Shown: positions 27,662-35,021 of the stretch, one piece after another | Numbering within the stretch: position 1 is the first letter of the stretch | Layout of the letters: each line of letters begins with the position of its first letter | Assembly (NCBI RefSeq): GCF_022346545.1 | Contig: NZ_JAKRNU010000013.1 | Location: 62,001-126,000 of the forward strand | Length of the DNA stretch: 64,000 nucleotides | Origin: Sporosarcina sp. ACRSM | GTDB lineage: Bacteria; Bacillota; Bacilli; Bacillales_A; Planococcaceae | Direction: 5' to 3' | Translations under genes and position numbers: made by a program | The notes under the pieces: model-generated | What the model saw: the letters and a program-made list of their open reading frames with translations, nothing else | The model's database searches: none | What the model was told of the DNA's origin: nothing

Positions 27662-27798
27662 TTGACAAAGCATATTCTTGCAATTATGATAATCATGTAA
27701 ACGAAAATGAGAATCATTATCAGTGTGCGAGGCATATTTTTTTTGCCCGTCATTGAGAATGGTTATCATTTCTGCTTACTTAAATTTTTTTAAGGAGG
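27662..27798 (+). promoter_or_regulatory. Strong sigma-A promoter with two or three Fur boxes, and an orphan ribosome binding site
   Basis: TTGACA (27662-27667), a 17-base spacer and TATGAT (27685-27690) form a near-consensus promoter. A 7-1-7 Fur site (TGAGAATCATTATCA, 27708-27722) overlaps the expected start of transcription. A second site (TGAGAATGGTTATCA, 27754-27768) lies further down, and a half site (TGATAAT) overlaps the -10. AAGGAGG at 27792-27798 follows, but behind it is only TTG and three more codons before a stop. The gene once served by this site appears lost, probably to the mobile element that follows. The region 27329-27661 shows no gene. Confidence 0.8.
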
Positions 27799-27862
27799 CT
27801 TTTGAACAGCATATAAAAAACTATGAAGTTAGTTGAAAGTCCGTTGATATTCGGTATATTTT

Positions 27863-27892
27863 TCCGTGCAAAGGGTAAAGGATTTGTACGGA
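27863..27892. repeat. Inverted repeat near the left end of the IS607-like element
   Basis: TCCGTGCAAA and TTTGTACGGA (one mismatch) are separated by ten bases directly before the ribosome binding site of the truncated tnpA. It could be a recombinase binding site or a translation-control hairpin. Confidence 0.45.
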
Positions 27893-27902
27893 GGTGCTAT
27901 TG

Positions 27903-28061
27903 ATGAAACGATACAATATCGAACAATTCGCAAAGGAAGTCAATGTAACCGTTCAAACGTTAAGAAATTGGGATCATGCGGGCAAGCCCACACCCGACTA
28001 TGTTTCTCTGTCTTGCAAACGTTACTCCCCCGATTCCATCAAGGAGTTGAGGAAAGGATGA
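27903..28061 (+). pseudogene. Truncated IS607-family tnpA (MerR-like HTH only)
   Basis: This is a 52-codon frame with ribosome binding site GGAGGTG and ATG. The sequence RYNIEQFAKEVNVTVQTLRN followed by WDHAGK is the N-terminal MerR-like DNA-binding domain of IS607 serine recombinases. The whole serine resolvase catalytic domain (~150 residues) is missing, and the stop TGA overlaps the ATG of tnpB. The deletion is neat, so the short frame may still be translated and may help translation of TnpB. Confidence 0.75.
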
Positions 28062-29182
28062 TTCTAGGGAAAAAAGTCAGGTTGAAAGCGACAAAAGAGC
28101 AGGAGAAAAAAATGTGGAAGTCAGTAGGTACCGCGAGATGGGTGTATAATTGGACACTTGCACGGCAACAAGAGAACTATAAACAAGGCAACAAATTCAT
28201 TTCCGACAACGATTTGAGAAAAGAAATTACTGTCATGAAACAACTGGATGAATTCAAATGGTTGTATGATGTGTCGAATAATGTAGCGAAGCAAGCCGTC
28301 AAAGATGCGTGTGAGGCTTACGTAAACTTCTTTCAAGGGAAGGCTGAATATCCCCGTTTCAAAAGCAGAAAGCATTCTAAACGATCCTTTTATAACGATA
28401 CAGAGAAGTTAAAAGTCAAACCAAACAAACGCGTATTGATTGAAAAAGTGGGCTGGATGGAAACGTCTGAACAGATTCCAGTCGGTGTGAAGTATTGTGA
28501 TCCTCGGGTCTCGTTTGACGGGAAGTATTGGTATTTGTCTGTTTGTATCGATCAAGCATTTGAAAAAGAAGAACTAACGGATGAAGTTATTGGGATTGAC
28601 TTAGGTATTACAACGTTAGCGGTTTGTTCGAACGGCAACAAAGTCAAAAGTATTAATAAAACAAAAGTAGTACGCAGGATTGAGAAGCGCCTTCGTAGGT
28701 TGCAAAGGAGCGCTTCCCGTAAATATGAGATGAATAAGGAGGGAGACCGTTACGCCAAAACAAGCAACCTTATAAAAATCGAAAAGCAAATTCAACACCT
28801 ACACAGACGATTGACTAGTATCCGAACCAATCATATTCACCAAGCAACAAATGCAATCGCGAAAACCAAGCCTTGCAAAGTTGTGATGGAGGATTTGAAT
28901 GTCAAAGGAATGATGAGAAATCGTCACCTGTCCAAAGCGATTCAACAGCAAAAGTTCAAGGAATTCTCTCGCCAAATGGCATATAAATGTGAAATGTATG
29001 GGATTGAATTCATGGAAGTCGATCGTTTCTTTCCATCTTCCAAAAAATGTTCTTCATGTGATGAAATGAAGAAGGATTTAAAGCTGAAGGATCGTATTTA
29101 TTCATGCGAATGTGGATTGAGGATCGATCGGGATTTGAATGCGGCATTGAATTTGCGGAAGGCGGGACAATTAGCAGCTTAA
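28058..29182 (+). CDS. tnpB: TnpB, RNA-guided nuclease of an IS607-type element
   Basis: The 374-residue protein has the OrfB_IS605 N-terminal helical domain and a split RuvC domain with Asp181 (GIDLGITTLAV), Glu278 (VVMEDLNVKGM) and Asp357/359 (IDRDLNAALN). The zinc ribbon is C331-x2-C334...C350-x-C352. All catalytic residues are present and the length is standard, so it should be an active omega-RNA-guided DNA nuclease. The frame is open upstream to 27866, but ATG 28058 overlaps the tnpA remnant stop (ATGA), the normal arrangement in IS607 elements. There is no functional transposase, so it depends on a helper elsewhere for movement. Confidence 0.92.
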   Translation: MILGKKVRLKATKEQEKKMWKSVGTARWVYNWTLARQQENYKQGNKFISDNDLRKEITVMKQLDEFKWLYDVSNNVAKQAVKDACEAYVNFFQGKAEYPRFKSRKHSKRSFYNDTEKLKVKPNKRVLIEKVGWMETSEQIPVGVKYCDPRVSFDGKYWYLSVCIDQAFEKEELTDEVIGIDLGITTLAVCSNGNKVKSINKTKVVRRIEKRLRRLQRSASRKYEMNKEGDRYAKTSNLIKIEKQIQHLHRRLTSIRTNHIHQATNAIAKTKPCKVVMEDLNVKGMMRNRHLSKAIQQQKFKEFSRQMAYKCEMYGIEFMEVDRFFPSSKKCSSCDEMKKDLKLKDRIYSCECGLRIDRDLNAALNLRKAGQLAA

Positions 29183-29330
29183 TCACCAACAAGATACTGC
29201 TAATGTGTAGGATTCGTTGCATCCGAATTTACGCCTGTGGAGTGCCACACCAAATGCGAGTAGCTTCGGCAAAAGCAGGCACAATGAAGCAGGAAGCAAA
29301 CAAAGGCTTATAGATTTTTACAGGTTTTTG
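29183..29330 (+). ncRNA. Probable omega-RNA scaffold/right end of the TnpB element
   Basis: TnpB genes carry their guide RNA across the 3' end of the gene and the right end of the element. The 150 bases after the tnpB stop have the expected composition: structured GC-containing segments (CGCCTGTGGAGTGCCACACC) and a terminal AATGAAGCAGGAAGC motif at about 29283-29297, typical of OrfB-element ends. The guide would begin just after it. The exact boundary is not defined here because IS607 elements lack terminal inverted repeats. Confidence 0.55.
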
Positions 29331-29347
29331 GCAACGGAATAGGGTTC

Positions 29348-30925
29348 ATGAGTTATCCATTGTTTTTATCCAAATTCTATATAGTAGCAGTTGGCGTCAT
29401 ACTTATTGCGCTTGTGTGCTCCATACAGCCATTACCTGCTTCTGCTGCCACTGTTGGCGTTCAGAAGCAAAATTACTGGTATAGTGATGCATTACAAGGT
29501 TTAGTCGCCAATGGCGTTCTGTCGAATAAAGAAGAGTTTAAACCAAATAAAGTCATTTCTCGTGGTGAGTTTGTTCAACTGATCTATGAATCCCAAGGTG
29601 AAAAACCTCTTGAAAAAGAGAGGACATCCTTTACAGATATTCAAAAAGAGGATTCCTATTATGCCGCTGTTGTCACGTTAGCGGAGCAAGGCGTGTTTAG
29701 TGGCTATAGTGATGGCACATTCCGGCCTGCCAATCCTTTAACACGTGCTCAAATGGCCGTGATGGTTTCAAAAGCTTATGACCTCAAAGAGAGAGATCAT
29801 AATTCCCTACCTTTTTCTGATATCAATCAAAATCACTGGGCTTTCTCCCAAATCAGCAAGCTCTACCATGCGGATATTGTCAAAGGAAATGAGAAAAATC
29901 AATATGCGCCCAATCAACATTTAACATGGGCCCATGCCGTTGGGATTGTCTATAAAGCGCTTCAATATGAGGATGAGCCTTCTGTTGCGGAAGCTCCTTC
30001 TGTAATGGATACGCCTACTGAAGGCATCTCGATTACAGATGTTATTGCACTCAGTAGCGATGGACGCTATGTAGAAGTAACATTCAGCCACGCTCTCAAT
30101 CACATTGATGCCTTCCAATTCCGTATTTCTGATGCGGCTTCAGGGGAGCTGCGCGGTGTTCAGAAAGTCGAATTAATGAAGGGTGGAAAGCGAGCCATTC
30201 TGACGATGTTCGATGGCGCGGGGTTAAACACGTTAAGAGATTATACAATCGAGTTCCAAGCAAATGGTTCTACAAATTCATTCTCATATCATCGAAATGA
30301 GTTTATTCTATTAAACGATCTTCAAATTACAGCAGTTGATGTTGCCAAACGAAAAATTACGGTTACAGATGACAATAAGACCAAGAGGACATTTTCTGTA
30401 CCTGAAAAGCTTGAAATGGATTTTGTCGCAGCCTATAACCGTGAAGTAAAAATCTGGCACAACAGCAAAGGTGAACTGACTTCGTATGAGTTCAAAAATG
30501 AAGAAAAAGATGTGAAAAAGAAAAATAAATTCATTGCGCAATATAAATTAGATGACTTCCTATTAGTAGATTCTGTTGACGGCTCTATCATGAAAGGTGT
30601 CAATGGAGAAATCGACTTGCAGGACTTTGACGTCTTTGTTAAATCGCATAAGATGATTGGGCAAGCAGGTATTCAACAAGGGGATCTTTTACTTTACAAT
30701 TATGATGATGCTGTCATCGAAGTGGTCTCGAATATCGTTACCGGAAAAATAGAAGCCATCTATGATAGCGGCATTAAGGTAGCTGGAAAAGTTTATGACT
30801 ATGATGGCTATTACATAGATTCAGGTAAAATTAAACATTTCAATTTAAATGCTGCTGAAGATATGAAAAAAACTGTTACACTTTTCCTTTCGAAAGATGA
30901 TGATATCATTTTAGTGACGAACTGA
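29348..30925 (+). CDS. SLH-domain surface protein (paralogue of the 17.6-kb gene)
   Basis: The 525-residue product has a signal peptide (1-33, ending PASAA) and three SLH domains (about 41-82, 94-143, 155-206). The second is canonical (FSGYSDGTFRPANPLTRAQM). The third reads LTWAHAV where TRAE/Q is expected, so wall binding may be weakened. The remainder follows the same plan as the other SLH protein (ISITDVIALSSDGRYVEVTF, DDFLLVDSVDGS). The start ATG 29348 has only a modest AGGG upstream. It lies 18-50 bases behind the TnpB element, and the Fur-controlled promoter at 27.7 kb is on the same strand, so it may once have belonged to that unit. Confidence 0.85.
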   Translation: MSYPLFLSKFYIVAVGVILIALVCSIQPLPASAATVGVQKQNYWYSDALQGLVANGVLSNKEEFKPNKVISRGEFVQLIYESQGEKPLEKERTSFTDIQKEDSYYAAVVTLAEQGVFSGYSDGTFRPANPLTRAQMAVMVSKAYDLKERDHNSLPFSDINQNHWAFSQISKLYHADIVKGNEKNQYAPNQHLTWAHAVGIVYKALQYEDEPSVAEAPSVMDTPTEGISITDVIALSSDGRYVEVTFSHALNHIDAFQFRISDAASGELRGVQKVELMKGGKRAILTMFDGAGLNTLRDYTIEFQANGSTNSFSYHRNEFILLNDLQITAVDVAKRKITVTDDNKTKRTFSVPEKLEMDFVAAYNREVKIWHNSKGELTSYEFKNEEKDVKKKNKFIAQYKLDDFLLVDSVDGSIMKGVNGEIDLQDFDVFVKSHKMIGQAGIQQGDLLLYNYDDAVIEVVSNIVTGKIEAIYDSGIKVAGKVYDYDGYYIDSGKIKHFNLNAAEDMKKTVTLFLSKDDDIILVTN

Positions 30926-30974
30926 AACTAGATACAAGGCTGAATTAGGAATCATTTATCGTTTTATATGCAAA

Positions 30975-31004
30975 AGGCTCTGCAGGGAAATCACTGCAGA
31001 GCCT
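30975..31004. terminator. Bidirectional terminator between SLH and chemoreceptor genes
   Basis: AGGCTCTGCAG / CTGCAGAGCCT is a perfect 11-bp stem with an 8-base loop. It lies between the convergent stop codons at 30925 and 31020. Confidence 0.8.
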
Positions 31005-31019
31005 CTTATCTTCCACGCA

Positions 31020-32711
31020 TCAAATTTTAAATTGTTGAACGAGCCCATTCAACTCTTCGGCTAACCGGGCGAGTTGGACAGCGCTGCCTGCCACTTCTTC
31101 CATCGAGCTGCTTGTTTGTTCCATAGAAGCCGCTGTTTCTTGCACGCCGGCAGCGGATTGTTCTGAAATGGCCGCGATTTCTTCAACGGATCCACTCATT
31201 TCTTCACTGTTTGCAGCAATGTCCGATAAGTTCTCGGAAATGACGGAGATATTATTCGCCATGTCATTGACGGCATCCCTGATTTCTGTGAAGGTCTTGC
31301 TTGTCGTTTGTAATTGTTCTGTCCCTCTTTGCACTTCCGTGTATCCCTCTTGCAAAGATGCCGTAACTATATTGGATTCGCTTTGAATCGTATCCACGAT
31401 GCCCGTTATATCGGTTACAGAGACCGCCACTCCTTCGGCCAGTTTCCTCACCTCTTCCGCAACGACTGCAAAGCCTTTCCCGTGTTCCCCGGCTCTTGCC
31501 GCTTCAATTGCAGCATTCAAGGCTAATAGATTCGTTTGGTCCGCAACTTCCTTAATCACGTCAACCAATTTGGATATTTCTTGAGCTTGCATGTCTAAGC
31601 CATTTAATTTTAGAACGGCATCGTGCATGATGGTGTCAATCTGATTCATCTGTTCCGTGGATTTTTCCATTAAACGGGTTCCTTCTGCCGTTTTGCCAAG
31701 TACTTGCTGGGAAGCTTGTTGGATCGCCTCCCCTTTCCCATTGGCTTCCTCGACTTTCGTTGTAAAAACTTCCATAATCGTCGAAAGTTCACTAGCACTA
31801 TTCGCTTCGTTCTCAATGCCATATGTCAATTCCTGCATGGTGGCGGCGACTTGTTGGGAGGCTGCGTTTACTTCATTGGAGGACTGTGTCAACTCTTCGC
31901 TTTGTGCTGTAACCGTGGCGGAAACGTTGTTAATCTTATCTAATAACTCACGTGTGCTAATACTCATTTCATTCGTCGCGACCACTAACTGCCCCACCTC
32001 ATCACGTGTATGTATCGCCAATGGTTCTTGACTTAAATCGCCAGCAGCGATAGACTTCATGCGCTCCATCACCTGGATGATCGGTTTTGAAATGATGGTA
32101 GACACCGCCCAAGCGGCAATCATACTGACAATCACAACGATCACGGTGACAATGGAAACCATTTTGAACGTCCCATCGCCATTGGCAATAATCTGCCTTC
32201 CTTTTTCATTCGTAATTTGTTCCCGATTATCCGCAATCCCTTCATAACGACTCGTCAGTTCTGAACCGACTTGCGCCAAATTCATGAGATTCAGAAGGGC
32301 GACATCTTCGTTCCCTTGATCGTATTCGTCGAAAACTTCGCGGATAATGGATTCTCTCCACGCGACCGTTTCGACGATGAGTTGGTCAAATTCTTCCGAA
32401 GCTGCCAGCGCTTCTGCTGCGGCTTGGTATTCTTTACCCAGCTCGGTATATGTATGAAATTGTTCTTTGTATTCCGGATCACCAAACAAGACATATGCCC
32501 GAACAGCGGCAATCCGATTCGCCATCGTTGTCGCCAACTTTTGATCCACCATCAATAAGGGAATTTCCCTGTTCACAATATCCTCGGACACATCGTTAAC
32601 CTCTTTAACGGACATAAGATTATAAACCCCTAACCCGATCACCAACAAAATAACAATTGAAAATGAAAAAATCAGTTTTCCTCGAATACTGTTAAACCCT
32701 ATTTTCTTCAT
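31020..32711 (-). CDS. Methyl-accepting chemotaxis protein
   Basis: The 563-residue receptor has TM1 (about 13-32), an external four-helix-bundle sensor (about 33-188), TM2 (about 189-210), a HAMP domain ([20 protein letters not shown]) and the cytoplasmic signalling bundle. The hairpin tip [20 protein letters not shown] and [19 protein letters not shown] is fully conserved. It relays ligand binding to CheA/CheW at the pole. It is a lone gene with AGGAG before ATG 32711. The ligand cannot be told from sequence. Confidence 0.95.
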   Translation of the reverse strand: MKKIGFNSIRGKLIFSFSIVILLVIGLGVYNLMSVKEVNDVSEDIVNREIPLLMVDQKLATTMANRIAAVRAYVLFGDPEYKEQFHTYTELGKEYQAAAEALAASEEFDQLIVETVAWRESIIREVFDEYDQGNEDVALLNLMNLAQVGSELTSRYEGIADNREQITNEKGRQIIANGDGTFKMVSIVTVIVVIVSMIAAWAVSTIISKPIIQVMERMKSIAAGDLSQEPLAIHTRDEVGQLVVATNEMSISTRELLDKINNVSATVTAQSEELTQSSNEVNAASQQVAATMQELTYGIENEANSASELSTIMEVFTTKVEEANGKGEAIQQASQQVLGKTAEGTRLMEKSTEQMNQIDTIMHDAVLKLNGLDMQAQEISKLVDVIKEVADQTNLLALNAAIEAARAGEHGKGFAVVAEEVRKLAEGVAVSVTDITGIVDTIQSESNIVTASLQEGYTEVQRGTEQLQTTSKTFTEIRDAVNDMANNISVISENLSDIAANSEEMSGSVEEIAAISEQSAAGVQETAASMEQTSSSMEEVAGSAVQLARLAEELNGLVQQFKI

Positions 32712-32868
32712 CTAATCAACTCCTGTTCAGTATGTTATATTACTGCCCTGTCGACGAAATACTAATGTGATATTTTACCTACAATAATAATATCGGATCA
32801 AAAATGTGATTTTCCATAACATTTGCGTAAATAGTTCTTCAATTCTTGCAAATGGATTTTAATTAAAA

Positions 32869-32911
32869 AAGAAGAAGCCCCAAAACAATGTTGAATTGCT
32901 TTGGAACCTCT
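32869..32911 (-). terminator. Terminator of comK
   Basis: CCAAAACAAT / ATTGCTTTGG, with outer AGAAG/CTTCT pairing, is followed on the minus strand by TTTTTTAATT. It begins 5 bases after the comK stop codon. Confidence 0.7.
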
Positions 32912-32915
32912 TCCT

Positions 32916-33398
32916 TTATTCGTTCTTTCCATACAAGTCTTTTTCCCGAAGCATGGAACGACTGATGCTCATCAGCGTATGCAAGCGTTCGTATTGTTTC
33001 AGTATCGTGAATTTCGAAACGGGCACATGAATGGAAGTGCCGTTCATGAATGTAATAACCGATTTCCCTTTCGCAACTTCGTCAACAGTGAAACGATGAT
33101 TGAAAACCCAGATACATTCCGGATTTTTAGACGATTCCGTTGGGAACACCCCTACTTTGCCAGGTGCGATGAGAAACGGCGGTTTATGCGAAAATTTTAA
33201 TAATAAGGCTGCAGCTTGTGTGCGCCCCTGCTTCGTTGAAAAGTAACGGAGACACGCCCTATTTAGTAACTCATTAGGTGGTAGCTTGGAATAATAAATT
33301 CCGTTCGTTGTAATGATCTTAGATTGATACTCCCCGGTAAAGACTGGTTTCAACGCTAATGCACACTCATCAAGTAATAAAGAATCATAGTCCATCAT
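32916..33398 (-). CDS. comK: ComK competence transcription factor
   Basis: The 160-residue product has the ComK core: KIITTNGIYYSKLPPNELLN, RACLRYFSTKQGRTQAA, KFSHKPPFLIAPGKVGVFPT and ITFMNGTSIHVPVSKF. These match the order and spacing of B. subtilis ComK (192 residues), with a shorter C-terminus. ComK binds paired AT-boxes and turns on DNA-uptake genes. I start at ATG 33398 because AGGAGG is eight bases upstream; the longer frame to 33431 would place that Shine-Dalgarno inside the gene. It is divergent from a small sigma factor across a 249-base gap. Confidence 0.88.
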   Translation of the reverse strand: MMDYDSLLLDECALALKPVFTGEYQSKIITTNGIYYSKLPPNELLNRACLRYFSTKQGRTQAAALLLKFSHKPPFLIAPGKVGVFPTESSKNPECIWVFNHRFTVDEVAKGKSVITFMNGTSIHVPVSKFTILKQYERLHTLMSISRSMLREKDLYGKNE

Positions 33399-33647
33399 GT
33401 CAAAATCCTCCTCATATCCCTTTCTATTCATATATTACCATTACCCTAAATAAATTACTAGTCACAATTGATTAAATTTGGTGAATTATCCAATTTAATT
33501 GGTTCATATGTCACTTTAGGTCTCCAAATTCTTCACACACGGTACGCCAAACGTCATAAACGGGCATTGGTCTCCTTATTCTAATTGAACTATGATGAAG
33601 GCACCCGGGAATACAAAGCGCCGTGCACGGTCCGAAAGGCTGTACAA
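33399..33647. promoter_or_regulatory. Divergent control region between comK and the sigma factor gene
   Basis: AT-rich, with a perfect palindrome CCAATTTAATTGG at 33490-33502 and nearby AAATT/AATTT blocks (33470-33500). ComK boxes are of the form AAAA-N5-TTTT; the motifs here are only loosely similar. Autoregulation by ComK is plausible but not shown. Confidence 0.4.
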
Positions 33648-34124
33648 ATGACCAATTTTGAAGACATTTTACAACAATACGAACCAATGATTTCCGCCTC
33701 AATCCGCAAACTGAATATTTACCGTGACCATGACAGTTTCATACAAGCAGGAAGGATCGCTTTGTGGCAAGCTTGGAACCGCTTTGACGAAGCAAAAGGG
33801 AGTTTCACCCCATTTGCCTATCGAAGTATTCGAGGCGCTATGTTGGATGAAATGAAGAAGGAAAACAAATTTGAAGAACATGTGATGCGGATGGAAGACG
33901 AGTCTTTAGGAATAATCATTGAAGCCAGATCCGATTGGGGAGCATTGTATGATCTTGGGGAAACGTTGAGCATCCTATCCCCTGCTGAAAGCGAACTTGT
34001 CCATTGGTTGTTTATCGAGGGATTCACGTTGGCGGAATGTGCGGAAAGGATCGGTATCACAGTTGCAGGTATTAAGAAGAGGAGGCAACGGATTCTTGGG
34101 AAGTTGAGGAAGGGATTTGCGTAA
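33648..34124 (+). CDS. Small sigma-70 family RNA polymerase sigma factor
   Basis: The 158-residue product has a region 2 (DHDSFIQAGRIALWQAWNRF, then AYRSIRGAMLDEMKKE) and a C-terminal region 4 helix-turn-helix (SPAESELVHWLFIEGFTLAE, then CAERIGITVAGIKKRRQRIL). The GRIALWQAWNRFDEAKGSFTPFA segment is like that of SigH/ComX-type alternative sigma factors rather than ECF factors. ATG 33648 is chosen because the homology starts there (MTNFEDILQQY); only AAAGG is seen upstream. The position back to back with comK suggests a role in competence, which is inference. No anti-sigma gene is adjacent. Confidence 0.82.
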   Translation: MTNFEDILQQYEPMISASIRKLNIYRDHDSFIQAGRIALWQAWNRFDEAKGSFTPFAYRSIRGAMLDEMKKENKFEEHVMRMEDESLGIIIEARSDWGALYDLGETLSILSPAESELVHWLFIEGFTLAECAERIGITVAGIKKRRQRILGKLRKGFA

Positions 34125-34694
34125 GTGAGAGATGTTAGGGTTAGGGTAGCGGGAATTGGTTGGCCATTCCCACGAGTTGGTACAATAATTCAAAAGTAGA
34201 AATTTATCTCCGCTAGTAAATCCAGAGCTATAGAGACAACACCAGTAATACGCTATGGATATTACCTAGCAATTAATACAGTGAATCGAAAAGTGCTCCG
34301 TTCGCAAACCCTATAACTCCAAACACAAATACAGTAACGCATATGTAAGCTAGAAAACGGAAAAAGGTGTCGGACCTATATAAAAAAGATGTGCAAGGGT
34401 ATCGATGACGCGCAGACAAAGATCATACAACCTCACCTGCATCACAAGCGATGGAAGCACTTGACGCGGTGATTCTTTTATCAATAAATGCAGCACGGAG
34501 CCTCCTTTTTAAAAGGGCAGCATATGCAAAAAAAAAAAAGGGGAATATGGTTGTCAGGCTCCCCCATTCCCTTTTCCGGATTATTTTCTGTAAGTCATTC
34601 TCTTTAAAGACAGTTCATCCAATTCATGTAAGGCTATTGGGCACCCAGCAGTTCAACTCTTATCCATCTACAGCTAGATGGATACAATTAGATA
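34125..34694. other. Gene-free stretch with terminator at 34529-34576
   Basis: No convincing gene on either strand. On the minus strand a stem (GGGAAT / ATTCCCC-type) followed by twelve T residues (34529-34576) is a strong terminator for the helicase operon. A perfect palindrome with 10-bp arms (TATCCATCTA / TAGATGGATA, 34661-34684) sits between that terminator and the operon's last stop codon. Confidence 0.6.
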
Positions 34695-35021
34695 TCAAAC
34701 AGCCTGTACATTAATTTGCATTTGCTTTTTTATCTCTTTATACTTAAGAGCAATTTCCTTGTTCCGATCATAAATGACATCAATTTCACCGCTAATGTTA
34801 CTAACTAATGTAAGTAATCGTTTCTCCTTATCAAATTGATACTTATACTCAGCTTCTTCATCAATACTTAAAATGCACTTTGTTGTAACAATAAGACCCA
34901 TTTCATTTGACTCAAAATTGACTGACGTATAATTTGGCAATGTCGCGTTATTAATCAGTTCTTCAGGATTCACTTTAGGAGAATAAAGTTCATCATACAA
35001 CCGTTCAATTAATTCATTCAT
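34695..35021 (-). CDS. Uncharacterised protein coupled to the helicase
   Basis: This is a 108-residue acidic cytoplasmic protein with no signal or membrane segment and an alternating beta pattern (YTSVNFESNEMGLIVTTKCIL). The last 30 residues are helical (IYDRNKEIALKYKEIKKQMQ). Its ATG overlaps the helicase stop by 4 bases (ATGA), so the two are translationally coupled and likely act together. I do not recognise the family. Confidence 0.7.
   Translation of the reverse strand: MNELIERLYDELYSPKVNPEELINNATLPNYTSVNFESNEMGLIVTTKCILSIDEEAEYKYQFDKEKRLLTLVSNISGEIDVIYDRNKEIALKYKEIKKQMQINVQAV

Noticed and set aside
34451..34714. Plus-strand frame of 87 codons
   Set aside because: It reads through a poly-A tract and the terminator of the helicase operon; no start signal and no family.
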